In this document: positions 27,401 through 35,400 of the stretch, piece by piece
Position numbering within the stretch: position 1 is the stretch's first letter
Layout: each line of letters starts with the position of its first letter
DNA from: Psococerastis gibbosa
Taxonomy: Eukaryota; Arthropoda; Insecta; Psocodea; Psocidae
Assembly: GCA_963971405.1 (NCBI GenBank)
Contig: OZ020487.1
Coordinates: forward strand, 15,783,344 to 15,847,343
Direction of reading: 5' to 3'
Length of the DNA: 64,000 nt
Position numbers and translations under genes: made by a program
The notes under the pieces: generated by a model
The model's database searches: none
Told to the model about the DNA's origin: nothing
Seen by the model: the letters and a program-made list of their open reading frames with translations, nothing else

Positions 27401-28587
27401 TTCCAGGCTGTAGGGGAAAAAATAGCGGCAAATGAACAATTCAACAGGCAGGGCTGACCAGTGCAGTAAGTTCTATGCACTTGACTCACAATCTAAATAG
27501 CTTGATTGTGACTGTATTAGGCTTATGGCAAGAACCACCCGCTTACGCAAGGGAACTACCGTTGAATCGTTGATTAGCTAAGCTGCGGATACCCACCTTA
27601 CCCGCCCGTTCATTACAAAGTGTCATCTATCTAATAAATAAAATTAATTATGCGACAGCGTTAACACTGCAAACTGCTATTTTAGACTCAGCGTACACCG
27701 AGAGATACATGGGTCTGCCAAATATAACTGACAACTACAAAGGTTACGAGGAGGCCGACATCAGCAAATGGGCCGAAAGTTTTCGGGACAAGATGTTTTT
27801 CCTAATCCACGGGACTGCAGATGACAACGTGCACTTTCAGCAGTCCATGGCTTTAGTAAAAGCACTTTCGGCCAAAGGCATTTTATTTCGGCAACAGGTA
27901 ATACATTATCATACTGTACCGCTACTGAACGATTTTATAAACTCGCTCAGTAAGTTCTTCCTTTCGTCTTCATCTCAATAAGTTGCGCTAATGGATAAGA
28001 ATATAAGGGCGGGATTAGGGGTACATTTCCGACCTACATAATAAGCAAACAAGGGGCAGAAGACTTCAGAAAAATCCCTTTTAAGGACGGTTCCATGGCA
28101 CTGATGAAAAGTAGGGATAAACTGGCTGTCTGGAACACAAAATCAAAATTGAAGTGACAGCGAGTAGCAACTTCACTGTAGTATATAGGTTTTTTTTACT
28201 GTAATACTGTGACTTGTACCTAGTGTTACGCCATCGATGGCAGAAATATTATTCAAATAGTTAAACAAGTGGCATGGCAACCAAATGAGGGTCCAGAACT
28301 GAGGACTAGTCAAAAACATGCCCGACATCCGCGTTTTCCCCTACCAGTGGAAGTACGGTACCCATTAGGGTCTTTTATGCAGAGTCTCGAATACTGGCAT
28401 AGTACAGAATACCATTGCTCTCTGATTTCAGGTGTATGCCGATGAAAAACATTCGCTATCGGGTGTTAAGCCGCATATGTACAAGAGTATGGTCAATTTC
28501 TTGGAGAACTGCTTCCGCAAATTGGTTCCACCAGACCTCAAGTCCGGACTTAGGAATGGGGGCCTGTCGGAACCTACGTCTATTTAG
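4705..28587 (+). CDS. Dipeptidyl peptidase 4-family protein, DPP6/DPP10 type, 18 exons, 890 aa
   Basis: Coding exons are 4705-4788, 16313-16526, 16799-16893, 17264-17338, 18667-18719, 19226-19437, 20387-20553, 20782-20888, 21676-21799, 21972-22201, 22858-22986, 23963-24084, 24721-24917, 25597-25739, 26236-26430, 27091-27248, 27686-27897 and 28432-28587. All introns are GT..AG and phases agree. The protein is a type II membrane protein: a short cytosolic tail with a Gly run, the segment ELVSANTQQRNWRG, a membrane helix at about 43-64, a beta-propeller, and a C-terminal alpha/beta-hydrolase domain. The membrane-proximal sequence is characteristic of DPP6/DPP10, the Kv4 channel auxiliary subunits. 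Unlike the vertebrate proteins, it keeps the active site: GWSYGG with Ser736, HGTADDN with Asp814, His846 in DEKHS, and the N-terminus-binding Glu motif DWLYEEEIL (244-246). The spacing 736/814/846 equals DPP4 630/708/740. A Lys/Glu-rich insert interrupts the propeller region (about 525-545). Cell-surface aminodipeptidase activity is therefore possible; a channel-subunit role is inference from the family. Confidence 0.95.
4925..5000. repeat. Short repeat, inverted copy at 15776-15848
   Basis: The sequence around 'gatcggagacgtgtcgtaac' occurs in reverse complement at 15776-15848. Both copies lie in DPP intron 1, so the pair could form a long-range inverted repeat. Family unknown. Confidence 0.7.
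5175..5523 (-). pseudogene. LINE ORF2 C-terminal fragment
   Basis: On the minus strand this reads pieces such as LLKTIIEGMVEGTNPGGRRR followed by KEYLHDIKKDMGG and LALKRTA, the basic C-terminal tail of LINE reverse transcriptase ORFs. The same tail type occurs at 41845-42500 (+) and 45715-45935 (-). Only the 3' end is present, with a TTC-rich low-complexity interruption near 5220-5285. Confidence 0.7.
5524..6250. other. DPP intron 1, no feature recognised
   Basis: AT-rich intron sequence. I see no coding signal, inverted repeat or copy of the repeat families described here. Confidence 0.5.
6251..6501. repeat. Tandem duplication, unit about 115-136 bp x2
   Basis: The unit starting 'cttgcttattggggcacgg' (6251) recurs diverged at 6387. 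The second copy has lost about 20 bp. Confidence 0.85.
6645..6960 (-). repeat. Interspersed repeat R10 with a nested LINE 3' tail
   Basis: This is the reverse complement of the repeat at 40970-41230 and 58785-59005 ('tactccgattcgctctt' end). It is split near 6757-6836 by a LINE 3'-end tail containing 'cccttcggggctaaagc' and ending in (ATTC)n. Similar tails occur at 40889-40965 and about 49975. Confidence 0.65.
6961..8214. other. DPP intron 1, poly-A run, otherwise featureless
   Basis: An A30 homopolymer lies at about 7216-7245 and could mark a decayed retroinsertion. The open frame at 7571-7780 has no recognisable domain. Confidence 0.5.
8223..8519. mobile_element. hAT-type MITE, 297 bp, 8-bp TSD GTAGTAGG
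   Basis: The terminal inverted repeats are CAGTGGCGGATTT and AAATCCGTCCCTG. They are flanked by perfect 8-bp duplications GTAGTAGG at 8215-8222 and 8520-8527. An 8-bp TSD with CAG(T/G)GGCGGAT-like ends is the hAT superfamily signature. No transposase is encoded. Confidence 0.9.
8896..9367. mobile_element. Palindromic MITE, PIF/Harbinger type, TSD TTA
   Basis: The ends are GGCGGGGTTTCCAC and GTGGAAACCTCGCC, with TTA on both sides (8893-8895, 9368-9370). The inner part shares the 'aaaatggcgtcatgg' core of the longer family members (such as 13198-13581), linking the short and long forms. Confidence 0.8.
9545..9944 (+). mobile_element. Helentron-like (HINE) element, 3' half
   Basis: A 5'-truncated copy starting at the 'aattttaatgaaaaatgact' block. 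The C tract, inner inverted repeat, hairpin CGAGTAAACTCG and terminal GGTTC/TT are all kept. Confidence 0.85.
9945..10964. other. DPP intron 1: decayed hAT-like end and local duplication
   Basis: The sequence ending 'taggtccgcgcctg' near 10805 resembles a hAT right terminus, but no left partner or TSD is found. Within 10570-10770 a segment of about 55 bp ('tagggctgaaatattgggg') is repeated in diverged form, each copy beside a C or G tract. No gene seen. Confidence 0.4.
10965..11053 (-). repeat. Helentron-like element, 5'-end fragment
   Basis: Reverse complement of the first 90 bp of the family ('gaaatctcggaatcgaaaat' block through the end near 'ataaattggaaag'), lying 370 bp before a complete copy in the other orientation. 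Confidence 0.8.
11425..12257 (+). mobile_element. Helentron-like (HINE/DINE-1-type) element, complete copy
   Basis: The 5' end GCTTTCCAATTTATAC is preceded by TT, and GCTTTCC pairs with GGAAAGC 18 bases on. The inner inverted repeat GCTTTCCAATTTAT (11425-11438) matches ATAAATTGGAAAGC (12218-12231), which sits 26 bp in from the 3' end. A GTCT microsatellite lies at about 11542-11568. A 3' hairpin CGAGTAAACTCG (12237-12248) is followed by nine bases to GGTTC and then T residues. Asymmetric sub-terminal repeats, a GTCT array near the 5' end and a 3' hairpin near the terminus are the published hallmarks of Helentron-derived non-autonomous elements. No Rep/helicase frame is present. Confidence 0.8.
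12432..12610 (-). repeat. tRNA-derived SINE (SINE-1), reverse copy
   Basis: The reverse complement carries the B-box-like GGTTCGAGG in a tRNA-like head, followed by the 'gcatgtaaagcaggcggtcc' body and a 3' end 'ttagtaatagaac' with an AT-rich tail. The family also occurs at 12682, 15880, 35021 and 54187. Confidence 0.75.
12682..12887 (-). repeat. tRNA-derived SINE (SINE-1), reverse copy
   Basis: A fuller copy: head 'catgtagagtagtggtacag' (A-box region), B box GGTTCGAGTCC, then body and tail. Two copies lie in the same orientation within 300 bp. Confidence 0.85.
13198..13581. mobile_element. Composite palindromic MITE (Harbinger type), long form
   Basis: The outer ends GGTGCCCATTCCATTGACC and GGTCAATGGAATGGGCGCC are flanked by TAA and TTA. 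About 75 bp inside each end is a second pair of family termini (TTAGGTGGCGTTTCCACC and its inverse), so this is a MITE inside a MITE. A central ATG-containing core lies between. Very similar copies are at 33951-34335 and 62412-62795. Confidence 0.85.
13582..14851. other. DPP intron 1, no gene identified
   Basis: An open frame at 13696-13920 (74 aa, containing VQQQDVHSVQIVHFDKLTQV) has balanced composition but no recognised domain and no clear splice partner. The rest looks like ordinary intron. Confidence 0.4.
14852..14989 (+). CDS. Candidate 45-aa membrane micropeptide / upstream ORF
   Basis: This small ATG-started frame lies 286 bp before the alternative DPP first exon. The start context is strong (A at -3, G at +4). 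The product has a Lys-rich start, a Pro/Ala/Cys segment (PARPAGPCAGANCN) and a hydrophobic C-terminal stretch (CLVFSLLVFFVVLCVV), so it would be a tail-anchored peptide. I recognise no family. It may be an upstream ORF in the 5' UTR of the short DPP isoform or chance. Confidence 0.3.
   Translation: MGAKEKGYFPARPAGPCAGANCNVKCCLVFSLLVFFVVLCVVKGL
15275..15304 (+). CDS. Alternative first coding exon of the DPP gene
   Basis: ATG at 15275 starts MSDPGQFDDE, followed exactly by a consensus donor GTAAGG. An in-frame TAA ends at 15271, so translation cannot begin further upstream in this frame. The exon ends in phase 0, as the 4705-4788 exon does, and it also ends in acidic residues, so splicing to 16313 gives DDE-ELVSANTQQRNW. 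This predicts an isoform with a 10-residue alternative tail from a promoter about 1 kb before exon 2. Alternative N-termini are a known feature of DPP6/DPP10 genes. Confidence 0.75.
15880..16086 (-). repeat. tRNA-derived SINE (SINE-1), reverse copy
   Basis: A full-length member with tRNA-like head at the right end (B box GGTTCGAGTCC in reverse complement) and tail on the left. It ends about 230 bp before DPP exon 2. Confidence 0.85.
17047..17140. repeat. Right-end fragment of a TIR MITE (family of 25154-25531)
   Basis: The sequence 'gaataaaccccggtatta' and the following 50 bp match the right arm of the element at 25154-25531. The left arm is missing. Confidence 0.7.
17842..18006. mobile_element. 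Short TIR MITE, 165 bp
   Basis: Perfect 30-bp inverted ends starting GCAGCCTGATCGAGGCGATT and ending in the exact inverse lie in DPP intron 4. The related but diverged ends of the 25154-25531 element suggest one DNA-transposon superfamily. TSD not clear. Confidence 0.85.
18300..18400 (-). repeat. LINE 3'-end fragment
   Basis: In reverse complement this reads 'agtcttattgttcgcctttt' followed by a (TTTCA)n tail, matching the same tail in plus orientation at about 49605-49670. Confidence 0.65.
18890..19133 (+). repeat. Partial SINE-1 joined to a diverged R3 copy
   Basis: Positions 18890-18958 match the 3' end of SINE-1 (reverse). From 'gactcgttccagtacttgg' on, the sequence follows R3 in plus orientation with many changes. 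Confidence 0.55.
19826..20200. mobile_element. TIR MITE, about 375 bp, GC-rich interior
   Basis: The inverted ends are GCGACATACTATCCCT and GGGATAGTATGTCAC, and the interior is markedly more GC-rich than the surrounding DPP intron 6. No convincing TSD or transposase; superfamily unknown. Confidence 0.75.
21287..21524. mobile_element. Palindromic MITE, Harbinger type, TSD TAA
   Basis: The ends are GGCGGCTATTCCACC and GGTGGAATAGCCGCC with TAA on both sides, almost fully palindromic (arms over 80 bp) around an A-rich centre. It contains the family-internal motif 'gacgtggtagcagacat'. It lies in DPP intron 8. Confidence 0.88.
23481..23858. mobile_element. TIR MITE, about 378 bp
   Basis: Inverted arms of about 50 bp: 'cttacagattaacataacac' on the left and its approximate inverse ending 'gttaatctgtaag' on the right, with AT-rich interior. 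It lies in DPP intron 11. Confidence 0.75.
24145..24587 (+). pseudogene. LINE ORF2 C-terminal fragment, decayed
   Basis: Across two frames it reads RLYKTLIRPVLMYGGEA, then a stop, FQNKMFRIIFGG, then HRIQWLGHVHRMEAERTPK and RRPGRPSLRWRDQVLEDV. This is the conserved tail of many LINE reverse transcriptases (RTE-related elements among them). Stops and a frame change make it dead. It fills most of DPP intron 12. Confidence 0.85.
25154..25531. mobile_element. TIR MITE, about 378 bp
   Basis: Left arm 'cagcccgatcatggcgaatt' to 'ataccggggttt' is matched inverted by 'aaaccccggtattataataa' to 'tcatgatccgactgct'. It lies in DPP intron 13. Related pieces are at 17047-17140 and, in the other orientation, at about 49695-50155. 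Confidence 0.8.
25845..26131. mobile_element. Composite Harbinger-type MITE, left outer arm missing
   Basis: The inner left end starts at 'ttttccaccgacctcgcatt', and both the inner and outer right ends are kept, finishing CCCCGCC|TAA. It lies in DPP intron 14, about 100 bp before exon 15. Confidence 0.8.
26522..26893 (+). repeat. Interspersed repeat R7, 5S-like start and A-rich end
   Basis: The copy begins 'tacgccaacggccatacca', resembling the 5' end of 5S rRNA, and ends in A9. A second copy is at 44258-44586. A 5S-headed SINE is possible, but the internal 5S promoter boxes are not obvious. Confidence 0.55.
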
Positions 28588-29040
28588 GAGTTAGACTAAC
28601 CACAACAAAATCTTCCTTAAAATACTTTGTATTAGCAAGCAATATAGGCTAATGATACTTCGTAGACTAAACTTTACAGTGCATTTTTCTTACTAAAGCA
28701 ATAATCTTGTTAACTCCTTCTTTCCGCCCAACTTGTCCTCAGTTCACTTGAAATGGAAGGAATGGAATGTTTTACTGGGCATTTATGAAGGTTGCTCAAT
28801 CATTAATTTTATAAAAAAGGCTCAGTACTTCCTCAGGCACTGGAGGAGTGCCAAATAGAAAGTAATGTGAATGATTTATTGAGTGGGGAGGGACATGGTA
28901 TTGTGTTTTAGTTCCGGTTTATTTAAAAAATTCAGAGCTTGACCTGAAAGATCTGTTTGAAGCAAGTTATGATATTATTCTATAATTAGTAAGCGGGTAA
29001 TATTTTGACTTAAGTCATAATGTTGTTATTGAGAATAAAT
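28588..29040 (+). other. DPP 3' UTR with AATAAA
   Basis: AT-rich sequence after the DPP stop codon. A polyadenylation hexamer AATAAA at 29034-29039 is a reasonable end, but other hexamers follow further on. Confidence 0.45.
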
Positions 29041-32000
29041 TTATTCCCCCTGAGCGGACGACCTCCCGGTTTGATTAAGGTCTAAACCCAATACTTTAGT
29101 CTATTTTAATGTTTCAATTTCCTGTGAAGTGGTTGAAATGAGAGCCATGCTGGTGCTGCTAGCAGAATCACCTCAAACACGGTCAAACATTTGATCTAGC
29201 ACATATACTCTAGGACCCCATCTTAACTTTGATAATACTGTCGCGAATCCTTTGACACATATGATCTAATTTTTCATATATCTAATAGGATTATTTCTGA
29301 ATTATCAGGCCTAATGAGTAGCCTAACAACCAATTGGATCTATGATATAGAAGACAGGCCATCCAAAAACTGTTCAACCAGTCGCGGCTACAGTACCGTA
29401 ACACTGGAAAGCGCTAGTTCTCATTTGCTATGATGGTACAGCCGTCTGTTTAAAGGCTAGGCTTCGTGGGCTTCCAAATGACACATGGTTATGTCTACAA
29501 AGCAATATTGGATGTTGTTAAATTGTTACAAAGCTATAATCTGCACGAAAAGTACAATAGCATCACCATGGCTGCCAAATTAGCTAAAAATTGCATTTCG
29601 TGTCTTAACTAGGTAGTTAAAATTATACAGTATTATGGATTTTTAAAAGAATGTTAATTTACTAAATATTTAATAGTATAGCCTATTTAGATAATTCAAT
29701 ATTGTATTGTACTATTATACATTACATTTTTCGATCAGTCTATATTGTACAAAACGTATCACAATTACTTTATCTAGACATGTAAATGCCTTTTTACTTA
29801 AGTAAAAAAATTAAATAATTTTAATCGCATGAGATTTTTATGTCATGCACGTAAATCATACTAGGTCTATAGTATTGGTTGTGAACATGATTGACAGTAT
29901 TTCATTTATGCGCAAATTCTTTGTAGATTTCGAAGCATTACTTGTACTATAAATAAATTACGCGTAGGTTATGAGTTCTGAAGAAGCCCAATAATTATTC
30001 AATAATATTTTAAAATAACTACTATCTGATTTTAATATTCCCGAGTATATTATTACTTAGGTAACTAACAGTAGGTAGGTCTATATAGCTTTAAGTGGAG
30101 TGAAAAAAGTTGAATTCTAATTAATATTGAATCTACATATTCTACAATAGAAATTAAATTAGATTTTAAAATTTGATGTTGAAAATAAAAATGATCTTAC
30201 TTTTAAATAAAATAGTTCACCCGATTTTTGCTTTTTTACTTAATTGTCCTTTTGTGAGATACCTACGGTCAATGAACTGGTCTATTGCTAATCTTAATAC
30301 TCCAAGATATTTAAAAAATTACATATACTGTAGGTAGCGATATACAGTAAAAATGAATAAAACAGACAGCAGTGCTAATGGAATGCAAAAGATAGCAAGC
30401 CCGGTATGCAAAAAGATTTTCACAATTTAAATGATGAGTTTATAAAAAAGATGGTTGTACCAGTTCTTATTTTACAAAAACAAAGCTATCAAATTGAAAT
30501 GAATAACTTATAACTTGAAATCAGATGAAGAGAGAATTTTATTAAACCAACTTGTAAATGTAAATCAATCCATTCAAGGCGATGTCGATCAAGAAAATGT
30601 ACAGTAATTTTGGTAGATATACAAGTATAAATTATTGTAGTTTAGCTTTCTTAACCGTAGAGTGACGCTACTAATTTAGAGTTCCTAGGAAGACTCGGCG
30701 CGGAAGGGTTGTGTTATGGAAGGAGAGTCTCCTCATTCACCAATGAATGGAGGCGTGGCTTACAGTCACTGATGACCTGGACTTCAATTCGGGGACGGAT
30801 CCGGCCAAATATTTTTTTGGGGGGGGGGGGGGTGAGGTTGTTGTGGGTCAAAATAGGAAAAACATATGTAGGATCGATTAAATTAGAGCGTAATAAATTA
30901 ATTTACAAAGGATTTACCAATTTTTTTTGGGGGGGGGGGGCAGCTACCCTGTATCCGTCCATGCCTCACCTATCCTTTCAAGAGTAGTGTCTCGCCCTCA
31001 TCAGACTTTTGCCCCCTATATACTGTATGTTAATTTGTGTATTCATGAGCTTTAAATTTCTTTGACACGTCTATATTAAAAGAGAAACCGGCCGTAGATT
31101 TGCACAAGAAAAAAAAGAACTTACATTCAACTAGTGGACTTAAAGGTAGAAGGCGCGGCAGTCACTACTTGCTTAATATATACAGTAGGTTTAATTTGAA
31201 TGCGATCTGTAAATGATAAAAAAGATAATGGCTAACTATATATTACGTTAATTCCAGTATATTTTTGAGGTCGTTTAATTATCAACTAAGAAAACACCTA
31301 GCCATATTTCTATAAAACCACAGGAATAAACTACCAGTTTATGTTTCAACTGTGGATGGCAAGTTCTACTATAATAGTTTTATTAGTTTACATAAGTTCT
31401 ATTAAGAACCTATAAAAACACAGATAATCCAGATAATATTTGTCTATTTAATTTTCGCTTTATAACTTTAAGAGGAACCTGACCATAGATATTGGTCACC
31501 CCAGGATCACCCTAAAACCAAAGGCTCGCAGTCACCCTTAAATCAATAGAGTCAACCTAAAACAATTTAATTAAAAAATAAAGCACCGAGATTTGTTCAA
31601 TCCAAGTCGTATTTCATTCATGTTAACTAAAACGAAATTATTTGCTTTGGCTCTGTGATTTTTCCGTTAAGATGATAAGGGGCAGAAATTTACCGAATCA
31701 TCAAATTCATGGAAACATTATATAAATAAAAATGTTAACTAACCGATTTTAATAACAAGATACCCGTAGATATTGGCCACCCCTGGATCACTATAATGTT
31801 AATGCTAATAATATAAATAATAATGCTTAATTCTGATAAACAAGTTCAGAGGGTTCAGACGTTGCAACAATTCCCTAGTGCCCTTGGGGGGCAAGATTCA
31901 AATATTTAATGATGTGTATAGTCCATCGTACTAAGCCAGTTTTTGGTTACCAGCCTTACATAAGGCTAGTTCTACTTGTATAATATCACAAACTGAAGTC

Positions 32001-32422
32001 AACCCTCACCCAGTCTTGAGGTGGATTCATTCCTTTTGCATTCCAGACAGGAAAAAGATGGTTAAGCAACGAATTCTAAAATCATAGGGCCGCATACGTT
32101 TTTTCCTACGTATATACTAAATGTAAATGTACTAGAAGAGAATATCCAGCAGGATCAGAGCATCAGACATTGGCTGTCATCTGCGCTGATCTATTTTAAT
32201 TATATTAATTTCGATCCTTGCTATGATACAGCGAAGCAGTAATAGCAAGTTCTGCTGTAGTATTTTTGCATTTCGCACTAACTCTTTCCTTAGCATTCGC
32301 ACATGGTGATGTATTCGCGTGGTCGTTGTTATACTAGGGAGCGCCAGCCAGAATGCAGAGAGCTATAAAATATTGTAGTTTGCTGGGAAGTAAAAATTAG
32401 AAAGAAAATTGTACATACTACG
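29041..32422. other. Intergenic region between DPP and SYS1 (convergent)
   Basis: Mostly AT-rich with no gene seen. Two G tracts (about 30822-30835 and 30931-30942), with 'ggacggatcc' on the left and 'tatccgtcc' on the right, suggest a decayed hAT-like MITE near 30790-30965, but no TSD was found. Segments with 'gatattggtcacccc' (31480) and 'gatattggccacccc' (31770) are a small diverged direct repeat. Confidence 0.45.
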
Positions 32423-35400
32423 TTACAGGTCGACTTTCGGGGTGACTTTGAGAGGTATCGCCTTCATTTCAGTCCGCAAACAAAGAAATTCACCGGAGAC
32501 ACACATCATCGCTAGACTGGCTACGTTAAGAATCCACCAGGACACCGATGTTGGAAAAGCACTATTGTATATCCAGCAGACTAATAAATGGATAACGTGC
32601 GCTGTAGATGTAAAATCAAGACAAAGTTTCGTTCGTTCGACGATGTACCACAGCTCTACAGACCTAAAATAAGAGAAATCGATAAATTCAATAACAATTT
32701 CCCGTGTCTTGTTTTAATGCCACATGAATACCACTGAAAATACCTTTATGTATCGCAGAGGAACGAAGGTTGTACATATGTATAAAAGAACCGGTCCGAG
32801 TTTACTCGAACATGCTTTCCAATTTATCAATTAGTAGGGAAAGAAAATGAATAATGTCATGGTAAATAATTTTCCTACGGTTAAATTTCGGATATCTGGG
32901 GGGGGGGGGGTGTCCACCTGACGTCACTGGAGGTGAGGTAACCTCAATATATTTAAACACATTACAACACAGTAATAATGGCAGGGCAGGCAATGCATTT
33001 CAGCGTGAAGTTTCTATCATTTAAAAAAAAAAAAAAAATTTGCGCAAAAGCAAATAGGTTTTTGAGAAAGCCAACTGTCCGGTTTCGTTACTCAACTTAA
33101 CACCTAAAACATGCCTGAAGGTAGAAATCATCGATAGAAAAGTTTCGCAGAAATATTATTTTTTAGTCATTTTTCATTAAAATTAAGTTATTTTTATTTT
33201 TTTACCCCCAGAAGCAAACTATCAAGGGGTAAGCGACCACCCGCATTTTATCAACATTAAGAACGACTAGAATATATGTGAATTTAAAAGAAATCGTTGG
33301 AGCCGTTTTTGAGAAATAATTTTTTTTGACGTTTTTTTGGAGTTTTTTGAGAATGAAACCCCCCCAAATTGAGTTAGCCCCAAATAAAAAAAATTGTCTC
33401 GATGTATGATTTTTGTAAACCTACATGCCGAATTTCATCAAAATCGACCGAGTAGTTTACCCGGAAATCGATGCACAGACAGACATTTCGTAAAAACCAA
33501 AAACAAAACTTTTTTGGGTTCCTGGGACCTGAAAACGTGTAAATCCGTTGAAATCTCGGAATCGAAAATTTCGACCATCACTAAGCTTTCCTTACACTAC
33601 GTATAAATTGGAAAGCAAAAAGGTGCACAGCAAAATTAGCAAGATTAGGCTCATCAAAGTTGTAGAAGACTACTTCATGCATCATATTATAAGATATTTT
33701 TAATTTTCGAAATTGTGTTTTTTTTTTATAAAATCGATTATACGTGAAAAGTTATTGCTTATAAAATATTTGCATGTTTATGAAAAAACTACAATTTCGA
33801 AAATTAAAAATATCTTATAATATGATGCATGAAGTAGTCTTCTCCAACTTTGATGAGCCAAATCTTTAATAACATGCTTAGTTAATTAAATAAAAAATAA
33901 ATAGTATTAAATTTTGGGCTGGCAATTTCCTACGGGCTGTACACTCTTAAGGTACCCATTCCATTGACCGGCTAGGGCTATTTCCAAAAACGGTGACGTG
34001 GTACCAGACATTCAAGACCTAGGTGGCGTTTCCAACGACCTCGCATTGCAGAATTGACGGAAATGTTTATTTTCCTCTATGCCATACTTAAAATTGATCA
34101 ATGATCATACAGTAAAATCACAAAAAAACAAACTAAAATTAAAAAATGGCGTCATGGGATATGTTAAGTACAAACATTTTAATAGATTTCTATAAAAAAG
34201 AAAATTTCTAATTTCCGTCAATGTCATTTGCATTCTGCAATGCGAGATCGGTGCAAACGCAACCTAAGTCTTGAATGTCTGCTACCACGTTACTGTTTTT
34301 GGAAATGGCCCAAGCCGATCAATGGAATGGGCGCCTAAGGAGGCGATGGTACTACGGTTTCGGCGTACACATTTTGGTATTATATTACGCAGGGGTTGAG
34401 AAACATTTTTTTAAAAGACATGCAAAAGTCATTTCCAAGCCCTCGGCAATAAAATAATTAGAGGGAATATAAATAATTCTGTGTTTTAGGCGGGTTTTCC
34501 ACCGACCTCTTTAACTAAGCCACCGACCTCTAATTGCAGAAATCAGAACGCACATACGATGACGTGGTAGCAGACATTCAAGACTTAGGCGGGGTTTCCT
34601 CCGACCTCTCATTGCAGAATGCAAATGACATTGACGGAAATTTTGGAATTTTCTTTTTATCTATTAAAATGTTTCTACTTAACATATCCCATAACGCCAT
34701 TTTTTAATATTAGTTTGTTTTCTTGTGATTTTACTCTATGACCATTGATTAATTTCAACTATGGCATAGAGAAAAAAAAATTCCGTCAATGTCATTTGCA
34801 TTCTGCAATGAGAGGTCGGTGGAAACCCCGCCTTTATTAATGATATCTGCTACCACGTCAACGTATGTGCATTCTGCAATGAGAGGTCGGTGGAAACCCC
34901 GCCTTAAGCTATCCTTCATTCCCTCGATTACAACCGCAACAACCACTGTAACATTATTTTAACATTTTGTACTTTCACTTTGTAATGCGTCACAAAAGTT
35001 AATCAAATAAAAACACACAAGTCAGGACATGTAGAGTAGTGGTACGGACTCTGACTTTCACCCGAAAGGTTGTTGGTTCGAGTCCTACACTTCCTACATT
35101 TTCTGGCCATGCTTCGAAGGGCATGTAAAGCAGGCGGTCCCGGGCCTTCCTAGTTGAGTTTACGAGAGGGCTTTATAGCCCTAACTCTGCTAGGTTGGCT
35201 TAGTAATAGAACAAAAAGTCCTTATTAATTAGTTAATTAATTAATTAACAACTAAAAATTTACTAATATGCAAGCGGTATCGAGTTGCTAAATTATTAGT
35301 AATACCCATTGAACAATATTGTGTATTTTGAAAGAAAGAAATTTGTCTTTGTTTCCCACATAGGCGATTTTTGGGCCTTTCGGGCCACTCTTACAATTAA

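Noticed and set aside
30790-30965. hAT-like MITE with two G tracts in the DPP-SYS1 intergenic region
   Set aside because: The ends are only loosely inverted and no 8-bp duplication was found, so it is mentioned only within the intergenic entry.
32409-32672. 87-codon plus-strand open frame with a nearby TATAAAA
   Set aside because: It is the antisense of the SYS1 last exon; the minus strand gives an unmistakable SYS1 C-terminus with correct splice phase.
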